64,000 bases of DNA from Margaritispora aquatica. Taxonomy: Eukaryota > Ascomycota > Leotiomycetes > Helotiales > Discinellaceae. Within the stretch, counting starts at the first letter, position 1, and each line of letters starts with the position of its first letter. Position numbers and translations under genes: made by a program. The stretch lies in contig VJWN01000028.1 of assembly GCA_007644065.1 (NCBI GenBank), positions 186,001-250,000 on the forward strand, given 5' to 3'. The notes under the pieces were generated by a model. The model did not search any database. It saw only the letters and a list, made by a program, of their open reading frames with translations, and had not been told where the DNA came from. Below, one piece after another: positions 55,715-64,000 of this stretch.

Positions 55715-56008
55715 TTAATATTTTGCAGCACCTTCGTTGTCCTTTCCACCTCTATCGCCCTCAATTTCTTCATAAGTAGGCAACCGCATCTCCTCCTTCT
55801 CTCTTCGTCTATCTTCATCTCTTTGTCTCTTTCGTTCCACCAACTCCTCTCGAAAGTGTTGCTCTGCCCAAGCTGCGTCCTCTTCGTCCTGCTTTTATTC
55901 CGCAGCGATTTGTTCGGTTGTTTTGGGGATCTTGGACGGGATATAAATGACTTTGTGGTAAATATTCTTGTCGGGCTCTTGGTAGCGACGGCTGTGGTTT
56001 TGGCCCAT
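55715..56008 (-). pseudogene. Small coiled-coil gene, copy B, with in-frame stop
   Basis: From ATG 56008 the frame reads MGQNHSRRYQEP and continues to TTEQIAAE, then a TAA at 55895-55897, then in the same frame KQDEEDAAWAEQHFREELVE and a charged helix ending with RLPTYEEIEGD and a TAA at 55715. In copy A the position of the stop holds a sense codon, so a single change to TAA explains it. The part after the stop stays open for 59 codons, indicating a recent event, a sequencing error or recoding. The N-terminus MGQNHS also fits N-myristoylation. Confidence 0.55.
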
Positions 56009-56922
56009 GTTGTCTTTGAGAGAAAGCTTCTGGGGTTGGTGAAGCCGTTCTTGAATGGGACAATAGAGCGGGATATTCTATGTATTTGGGGGGATGAGCG
56101 CTGCTGTTTGGTAGTTCTTGTCTGCTTGGTTGATTAGTTGGTTGAGCGTTCTTGATTCATGTGGCCGGAAAGCAAATTCAGGCGTGGACCAGGGTATGAA
56201 GATTATGGGTACCTTTCAATCCTTAATTCTAGACTAGAAAATCAAAAGTTGAATTCTAACCCGTGATTTCTCAGTCCAAAAAAGACAAATCATAAATGGG
56301 AAGCCCGGCCCGAGACTTTGTCATGAATCATAGAATAGAGAAGTACAGTCAGTGTATTTAGCTGTATGAATTCGGGGCTGCTTAGTTTTGGACGCGTGTT
56401 AATGTCATCTGAATACCAGTTTCGTGCCAGAATCACGAATCGCAAATTTGCTAAGCCAGTTGACAATGGACATATGGCGAGAATTGTGACAACTGTTCGG
56501 CGAATACAAATGGATATGCAAGAACCGCAGCTAAATATATATATTAGACATGAATACGAAACCCCTTTGTCGTCTCTCGGTTCTTTACCACCGATTCACT
56601 CTTCATTCTGAACCCAAAAACATACTTCATTTATGAAATGCTGATAATGTATACTTCCAACCGAGCCCACCATATCGCTGTTAAAAATCGTGTGTTATGG
56701 TTCTCTTGATTTATCTAAAGATGCTTATGCAAATGATTCCATCCTCGTTAGCTGTGTATCAAGATATCGTGAGTCCAAAACCTACCGACAGCTTTGCGTG
56801 TCCCATATCCCTCAATTCATTGCATTTCTCCCAAAATCTCATGCTAGATATTACGACATAATCCGTACTCCAAGCCCGCGCTTAATCTAAGCAATATGAA
56901 AGATTTGACTCGCCATCGCTTC
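56009..56922. other. Intergenic, no gene seen
   Basis: Short plus frames at 56366-56611 and 56690-56890 have no recognisable features. Confidence 0.4.
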
Positions 56923-57764
56923 TCACTCGGCTACAACTTGTTGAACTGGAATCGGCGCATTATTTACAGGGGCACCCCTTCTTCCGCTTCGTTTACTCGC
57001 AAATACCAACCCTCGGCTCCCATGTCTCCATCGCAATTCCCTTCGACTAGTGTCTTCTGATCTTCGGAAAGTGAAGAGCCATGCAACCAATGCGCATAGA
57101 GCTGGAATGGATCCAACAATCCCAAAGACAGTTCCAATGATCTCAGCTGTGGAGAAGCTCGTCTTGGAAGCGGCTGGCGGTGAAGTTGCTTCAGGTATCA
57201 GGCTTGAACTTGGCATAGTACTGGTTATACCATTACTACCAGTCGTTGCCATTGTCTGGCTATTCAATGTTGTCTTGAACGCGGTACTATTGGAAGCTGA
57301 CAGAACGGCCGTCGCTGTCTTTGAACTTGACCGAAGAGAGGGACAAACCGACACAGAAATCCCCGTCACTATCAAGAAATTTAGGAATAAAAACCACTAT
57401 CATCAGCTTAGGAAGTGAACATACCAGTGATCGCTCCCAACGTATTCTGATGTGGGATCAAGCCCCTCGGGACTTCAAACCCATCCACCAAACACAGATT
57501 AACCCACGTTGTCCAGAATACATCCTGGTCACTAGGCGAGCAAGCAGTCGACACACACCCATCTTGGTTTTTGAAAAACGCAGCAACGAGCGCACTAGTA
57601 TATTTCTCAGAGCCGCAGCCGCATGAGCAAGGACGATCATATCCGCCTGGTGCGCCCGTGCCGTCGTTACAGGCGTAGAGATCAGGGGAGCGGGTCACGA
57701 TGCATTTTTGCGAACAAATCGGGTAAGAGCAAGGTCTAAAAACACCGGTACAGTTGTCTGCCAT
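56923..57764 (-). CDS. Cys-rich protein with one C-terminal transmembrane helix
   Basis: Two exons, 57764-57425 and 57368-56923, give 261 aa. The intron is GTATGT to TGATAG and joins AIT to VTGISVSVCP. The N-terminal half (about 1-105) has about a dozen cysteines, including CSYPICSQKC, CSCGCGS and GCVSTACS, implying a disulphide-stabilised extracellular domain. A Ser/Thr-rich stalk (about 125-170) is followed by a helix, EIIGTVFGIVGSIPALCALV and onward to AWLF, and a basic cytosolic tail (FRRSEDTSRRELRWRHGSR). This layout is like fungal wall-sensor or WSC-type membrane proteins, but the cysteine pattern does not match a family that I can name. No classical signal peptide precedes MADNCTG; an extra 5' exon is possible. 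Confidence 0.7.
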
Positions 57765-58311
57765 GAGATTCTGGCGATTGCGATATTGTTTGTAGATTGT
57801 GTTTGAGTTTGATATTGAGATGAGACTAAGACTATTATGAGACTTGGGATGAAGAGAGAGCCTTGTGAGGCGGTGCTGTGAAAGCTGAATCTTGAAGAGC
57901 AGTGTGTGACATCCAGAACCGCCGGGGGCGTTCTTGGCTTCTGTCCTTGGCATTGGCCAGTACTTAGGCGAGGTATTTCGTGGGAATTGTACTGGACGCC
58001 TCGTATTGCGATGGCGAACGCCCTGCCGAGCCTCGATATTTTCTTGTTGCGGGTAGCTAAAAGGCGTCCAAACACTTCAGTCGTTTGTCATCTCTATTAG
58101 ACTTCACATTCCGCTAAGCTATAGGGCAAAAACACTCCCTTCGTTTCTGTCAAGGTAAAGAATCTTTCAAGTGAGTAAAAACTCGTGGGTCTTGATAACT
58201 GCCACCATCCGGGGTAAATTTTTGTTATCAGTTGATATTAGTGCGCCCCTTGACAGCCCAAAGCCTGATCTCCTAAATGGCAAAGTCTCAAAGCATTCTT
58301 CTGATGCCCCA
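57765..58311. other. Intergenic
   Basis: No gene supported. The frame upstream of MADNCTG is open to 57953 but has no secretion signal. Confidence 0.4.
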
Positions 58312-60615
58312 TCAAACCAAAATCATCTCCTCGAGGTTCATCTCTTTCTCATCCCATAGCTCTCGCTTCATCATCCCATGAATGTAGGCGAGGCCAACAA
58401 ACTTAAAGTGTCTTTGAGCACCCGTCGTTGACACAGGACGAAGTAAGGCTGGCGCCTTAACACCTTCTATCAGCGCGACCACATCCCCAACCTGTAAAGC
58501 GCTGGAAGCAAGTCCCAAATATCCTGTCTTGGTTTCGAACATAGTATTTCCTCTAGCAGCTGCCCATACTAGGCTCAGCACTTTTGATAGATAAGGATCT
58601 GCTTTCATCAACATCATTGCTTTCCACTCAAGCATTGTGACATATGCGGCGAATTGCGGGTTATCGATGAAGCGTTTCTTCATTTCTAGATCTTCTGATG
58701 CACGTTGGAATCTCTCTTCTAATTCGTCTTGTGCTACCTGTGGAATATTCATACTCGCAAAGATAATGTGAGACCAAATAGCGAAGTCTTTCTCGGTGCC
58801 TCCAAGTTTGAACATACCGTGTGTGATTACATCTCTGATGGTATAGTAAACAACGTTATTGCGCTGAGTCACTTTCGGTGAATTTAACGCGAATGAGTAC
58901 CAATCTTGGAATGCCCTCATGGTCGGGAGGAATTTCTGTGGATCATCAAGGCCAAAGTAGCGGTCATCTAGTACTTCAAGAACACCAAATTCAGGCGCCC
59001 ATGTGGTGCAAGCTGAACGAAGGACAACTTCCTCGATTAATTTCCCTCGGATGTGTAGTTTAGTGACATTGTTCGAGGTATATGCTTCTGCCTGGCTTAT
59101 TTTCGTGGCATAAACCCTGTAGTCCAAGTTGAAGAAAGTGTTTAACTTCCGACAGTCAGGCACCCAACTTGGAGCCAATGGAATCTGAGAATCCATACCG
59201 GAGGCCATTGAGAGAAAGGTAAGTGATTTCTCTTTATGGATAATTGCATTGATGCCCTTCCAGTATACATTATCAAGCGACTCGTTATAATCGGGAGCCG
59301 GCAGATTAAATCCCAACTCATGCAATACAGAAAATAGCCCAAAGATCTTGTCTTTAGGATTTGTGGCACCATACGTAGAGAGAGAGCTCAGTAGTTCAGA
59401 TATTGGTGGATCATTTTTGCCAGATATAACGCTATTTCGTAAATAATGTCAACTTAATGCCTTGACCATAGAGGACTTTATTGACTGGAAAATCAAGGCT
59501 GACAGCCAATTCTAGCAAAGCAATTTGGACAAGAGCCAAGTAGCCATAGTCATAATCTGCTATGCTGCTGCCAGATTGGAAGATACATCGATTTGGTTGA
59601 ACAAGTACAGTCTCTTGAAGCGTCCATATTCGTGAAAACCACGGACTTTGACTCAAAGCTAGCAGAGGCTGCGCATGACCCCGCACTGGATGTATGTTAA
59701 CAAGGTGACTTATGGTCAACCTCGGACTTCGATCCTACCGTGGATTCTCGTTATCATATGTTTCCTCAAATTTTCTCCGACGTTGTTCGGTAGATAGCGA
59801 AGTATTATCTCGAGATTCAAATATCGAAATACCAATCTAGTTTCAGGTGTACCAGATCCAAGCCACACAATCACTTTTGTGGCATGCCGATAAATTGCAC
59901 CCATAAGCTGAACTTGCTGATTGGCCTCTGCAATGTTTGTCTGGTTTATACATATCGCATCGATCCAAAGGAGCCGGTAGCAAAATCGTCGCCTCAGTGC
60001 AAAAAGGGCTTCGATGCAGTTTTTTGTCACTGCCAACCTCGTGCCGTCGCAGAAAATATAGTGCTCAGTAAGCGAGGACCCCCAAGTGTATGACAACGCT
60101 TCGTAATCTGGAGGTGTATATGTTGAGATACTAAATAATCTGCATTGAATAGGAGCATTCACATCCGTCGATGGTTGAAGTAGAAGACACCTGAAGGCAG
60201 ACTGATCGTGCAGTGAGGTGTGTTGAAAGTCTTCAATATTCTCGAAAGCAGTTTGGGATTCCAGGAACGCAATAGCGTCCTCTACATTGACATCAAGTTT
60301 TGCGGTGAAGAAAACTATACAAGACCGTGCAAGCTTCCAACCAGGTGGTCCAAGTACAAAGAGGTAGAGAGCAAAATATCCTATCACACGGTAAGGTCCA
60401 GGCTGAACTGCACATTTCAAAAGAAAATCCAAGATTGCTAAAAACCACGGACGAGTGACCCATTCTGTGTACTTCTGTTGGGTGGAGAGGAATGCGATAT
60501 CATCAATCGCATTTGCCCGAAATAGTGTGATCAGAAGCCATGCTTGGGCAGCAAGTAATAGCCGCACGTAACTCAAGAGACGCTCAAACAGTAGATCATA
60601 CCACTCGAACATCAT
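58312..60615 (-). CDS. HET-domain protein with N-terminal membrane helices; frame break
   Basis: The start is ATG 60615 (MMFEWYDLL). Exon 1 (60615-59739) encodes two hydrophobic segments (about 14-32 and 77-90), then the HET domain from about residue 171: YEALSYTWG, LLWIDAICINQTNIAEANQQ and KVIVWLGSG. Intron 1 (GTAGGA to ATCCAG) leads to 59685 and the third HET block WFSRIWTLQET. That frame stops at 59432, while the continuing protein (SVISGKNDPPISELLSSLST, NPKDKIFGLFSV and onward to 58312) lies in the +1 frame. I found no GT-AG pair with the right phase near 59430-59480, so this is a one-base frameshift, an unusual intron or a sequence error. HET proteins trigger incompatibility cell death in hyphal fusion. 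The long C-terminus has no recognised domain. Confidence 0.7.
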
Positions 60616-61878
60616 GGGCAACAAAGACTTCTGCAAATCATTTGTGGTCAGCTAAGAAGTCTTCCAATTTCGCACAGGACTTGAATGTTTTAATTCTAAT
60701 TCTTGGGCCTGTGGTAGTTTCAGATAGGCTTATCATATGACAATCCTGAGGCTGTGCATAGAAACTGCAATCCGGGTAAATATAAACTGATCATGTGATT
60801 GAGTGTATTGACACAGCCCCAGTAGCAGTTAATGAAGAGTGCCTTTGAAAGGCATTCTTACTTGTTGCCGGTGATGTTGAACAGTTTCTAGACAGAATGA
60901 ACGCTTCTAGCTATTGAGTAGCATTCCTTTCATTATGCCTCATGAAACTGAAGCTGTAAGTCATAGCCTGTTAAGTAGGCAATTGCCGAAGCATTCTCTA
61001 AGCGAGAAATGCACACTGCTATTTTATTTTGGGGTTAAATGATAAACCATAAACAAAGTTCAAAGTACAACCGTGGCGAAGCTCCATTTAGTCTCTTACT
61101 TTCTGTTTGATACAATAACTGCCATTGTTTTCGTTACCAAGTAAAAGAAATAGAAATTATCCAAGTTCCCGTGACTAGGTTTCCTCACCTACTTAACCAT
61201 TACCCCTAAAACCCAAAATTATGCAGCTCAGGTAGTAACTCTTGCTCCTCATGGCGAGAGATGGTGATGTCTCAACATTACTGAAGCGTTGGCAATGACA
61301 ATGTCTCATGTGTTATAATTATGTGGCTGGTCGGCGCGTTGCTTTTGCTGGAATGCCCGCGACTAAGATCGTCCTTGTAATATCCAAAAGCAAGTGGTAG
61401 ACTTTAGCATTGTCTTGAATCTGACAATTTGATGAAATAGCACGTCGAAACATACTGGACAGTTTAAGATTTTTAAATCTTACAATAGGTAAATCCATTG
61501 ACGCTCATGTCAGGTGATTCAATTACTGTCACCTGATTTGTAGACAAACGACCCCTCTGAAACGTGGCATCTCCCCAACTTCCATCTGATTTGATACGAA
61601 TCAATACTAAGAATGCGAGCTTGCGGCTACATGCCTTTCTGATTCGTATAGGAACGACGAGAGATATGCAGGTCGGGTCGCCCCGCCAAAGAAAACAGAG
61701 GCTGGGATCGGAGAATTGATGGGCTGGCTAGCTCCAACCAGCCATCACATTTCATAACATTTCATCCCACCAAAATAATTTATTTTCGTCCCTTGCTTGT
61801 TAGCCATCATAACATTCGTTCTACAATTCAGCTATTGAGTAATTATCCGTTGAAAGAGTAGAGAAGCTCGAATTCACG
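60616..61878. other. Intergenic, divergent promoters
   Basis: No gene supported in about 1.26 kb. A 5' exon of the HET gene could lie at the left edge, because an acceptor-like TTTGCAG precedes its open frame at about 60634. Confidence 0.4.
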
Positions 61879-63028
61879 ATGTCTCGGTACGCAAACGACA
61901 TGTATACAGCACCTACGACTAGACAGGCGCAGCAACCAGATGACCGGAGACGAGGGAGTACACATTATCCCGATATGTATAATACGCCAAATCACATCGG
62001 TGCTGAGCATCCTCCCTCTCCTACTAGGAACCCAGGTCGTGCGGTAGAAGTTCCGATGCAACCAGGACAGAGTCAGGTGACTATCAACGTACCAGAAATT
62101 TGCTATTCATCCCTGACTGTGTAATAGCAACGTATGGTACCAGTAGGACCGGGTAGACAGCCACTTACTAGTAGCGCACCTGTCAACAGAGGACTTCCAA
62201 ATGGCCCGGGGAAACCGCCATCTTATTCAGGCTCTCCCTCCGAAGAACGCTTGGACAGTAAGATGGATCCTGCAAGTCAGCGCCAGGAGAGACGTCGTGG
62301 CTACAGGAGAAACGACGACTTAGGCGATGACTGGGAGCAACCTGTTGGAAGTTCGCAACCAAAAAGCGGGAGACCAGCAGCGGCACCAACAGCCAGCTAT
62401 GGTGCCAGCTCAGTACCAAACTCATCCCAATCAATTGCACGAGGAGGAGGAAATGCCCCGCGCCCAGAGCCTGAGATACAAAAGCCTGTCTCTCCAATCA
62501 AGCCAACAGAACCTTTGGCTTCAGGAACTAGCATTCCTCGTCTCAACAGCCCCAGTGTCATTTCAAGCGTCTTGCAACCACTGGACAAGAAAGTCAAGGA
62601 ATATGAAGGTCAGATGAGCGAGGCTCAAGTGCAAATGGCTCGCTTGGATGCCGAGATGGCAGCGCTTCAAGACCGACGGCGGGAAGCTGAGAATCGTTAC
62701 ATGGCAGCCAAGGCCAAACACGATGATTATCGCCGGCAGTACCAAGGCGTGGAACGTGCTATGCGAGGAGAGCCAGAGCCATTCTCTCGTCTGAGCTTTG
62801 ATGGGTGAGTGACCCACTACTAATGCCACTCCCGGGAATTCCAGCTGATTTCCAAGTCCGGAAAATGATCATGAACGACCATCAACTCAGCAAACGACAG
62901 GGACACTTCCGCAGCAAAACCAGCAGAGCCCAGGAGCCGATAGCTCGCGCACAGAGTCGTGGAATTCGCTGAAGAAACCGAAGAACGAGGGCCGATTTCG
63001 AATAAGCAAGCTTTTTGGCTCATCTTGA
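61879..63028 (+). CDS. Pro/Ser/Gln-rich protein with central coiled coil
   Basis: Proposed exons 61879-62076, 62128-62804 and 62857-63028 give 348 aa. Residues 1-200 are disordered and rich in Pro, Ser, Arg and Gln (for example PPSPTRNPGR, GPGKPPSYSGSPSEERLDSK). About 225-285 is a strong coiled coil (LDKKVKEYEGQMSEAQVQMA, LDAEMAALQDRRREAENRYM). The third exon ends with KKPKNEGRFRISKLFGSS. The acceptor TTTCCAAG before 62857 was chosen because the earlier CCAG gives an immediate stop. Intron 1 could alternatively start at 62089 (GTACCA, 39 nt), which adds four residues. The function is unknown; it resembles fungal scaffold proteins only in composition. Confidence 0.7.
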
Positions 63029-64000
63029 TCGTGATGAAGGCAGAGAGGAGATCGAGGAAGACATTTTCACAAGTCAATATTACGTGCGGCTGCAAGTTAT
63101 GAGCGAGTTCATTGAAGAGAAAGATGGCGGATATATGATGAAATGGAATGGGTTATGACACTTATGAACTTCTAGGTTATGGAATCAGCTCATAATTATA
63201 ATATAATATCTTTCAGATATTTGACTACGTTGACTTATACATCCTAAACTGTTACTTGTCTTGGAGGCTCTGCTGAGTGTCCACAGAGCACATCTGATAA
63301 CATGAGAAGGTTGGCCATGATTCCACATGTATCTAGTCACATGACTTTACCACTCTAATTTCAGGTTGGTAAATGGAGGCATGGTTTGATTAATTGTGCG
63401 CTACCACATACGCCACCACATAGATTTTTTACAGGAAAGATCTATAGAACTCTCATCCTCCCACCCCTCGCATGAATCAAGGCAAGCAAATCTCTACGTG
63501 GGTACGTATCTTCGTCATGTGAACGTGGCCTCATGCTCCGCCAGTGTACAGCAAAATTCAAGTAGTATTAGAAAAGCAAGTCGAAGCCCGAGATGAAAAC
63601 ATTAAGCAGAGAAGCTATAGGTTCATATTTGTTGAGCAATTCCCTTTAATCGCACCGGGGAAGCGAATATGAATTTCCCAGCATCACCTTGTCACGAGAC
63701 CTCTCGCCAAACAACCTCAGGGTCTCGCTTAATGCACCTCTTTGTTCAACCCAACAAGGCATTGTCAACAACCGCGCGCATTCATAGTCATAGTCTTTGT
63801 TACTTTGTTCTAATTGATTCATCACTTCAATTTCTCACGAGATGGACTCCTCCCACTTCACACGATCTCTACGATCTGCAAATCTGCCAGTATCAGTCTA
63901 TATATAGCAATGGCGCTTCTCGATCCCTACTGGATCATCCTTTCAATTCCACTGCAGATGATAGGCAATTGGTTCGATAGTCTCGATGTGGCAGGTCATC
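63029..64000. other. Right-edge sequence, no gene seen
   Basis: Short plus frames (63396-63596, 63669-63980) have no recognisable features. A gene could begin just beyond the edge. Confidence 0.4.

Noticed and set aside
1..64000. CRISPR arrays, bacterial operons, phage or plasmid features
   Set aside because: No regularly spaced direct repeats were seen, and the spliced genes show this is eukaryotic DNA.

Overview
The window is nuclear DNA of a filamentous ascomycete (Pezizomycotina). This is inferred from short GT-AG introns (about 40-130 nt) with fungal branch-point-like sequences, and from the gene families present: a HET-domain gene, a DUF6604 gene, fungal F-box and F-box-like families, plant-cell-wall hydrolases with a CBM1, and a dipeptide-type NRPS. 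Family resemblance suggests Leotiomycetes/Helotiales, but sequence alone does not prove it. Gene models for spliced genes were assembled by hand from splice sites and reading phase. Several supplied frames open at non-ATG codons, and I moved those starts to the supported ATG.

Layout. 0-10 kb: the 3' end of a Tc-toxin A-subunit-like gene (1-780), a small BRCT protein (1260-2273), a secreted GH95 fucosidase (3833-6361), a hidden two-exon secreted Cys-rich protein (6405-6775) and a membrane-anchored type-B carboxylesterase (7762-9650). 11-18.3 kb: an F-box gene, then an array of F-box-like paralogs sharing three conserved blocks. Three adjacent members begin with a myristoylation-type MGSxxS terminus, and a truncated relic lies at the array's edge. 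18.4-29.8 kb: a candidate secondary-metabolite cluster made of a bimodular A-T-C-A-T-C NRPS, a divergently transcribed carboxymuconolactone-decarboxylase-like gene and a six-exon P450. The shared NRPS/CMD promoter contains a perfect 17-bp-arm palindrome. A further F-box-like paralog lies just beyond the cluster (29.9-30.8 kb), so the cluster sits inside the paralog array.

31-46.5 kb: a conserved disordered fungal protein, an intact DUF6604 gene with a decayed tandem copy, a pisatin-demethylase-like P450, and a modular mannanase (CBM35-CBM35-GH26-CBM1). 46.5-64 kb: a long gene-poor stretch, bifunctional HPPK-DHPS of folate synthesis, a nitronate monooxygenase, two small related coiled-coil genes (one with an in-frame stop), a Cys-rich single-pass membrane protein, a HET gene with a reading-frame break, and a Pro/Ser-rich coiled-coil protein.

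Most promising for follow-up are the NRPS, whose first adenylation domain lacks the Asp that normally holds the substrate amino group; its likely operator; and the expanding, apparently acylated F-box-like family around it.
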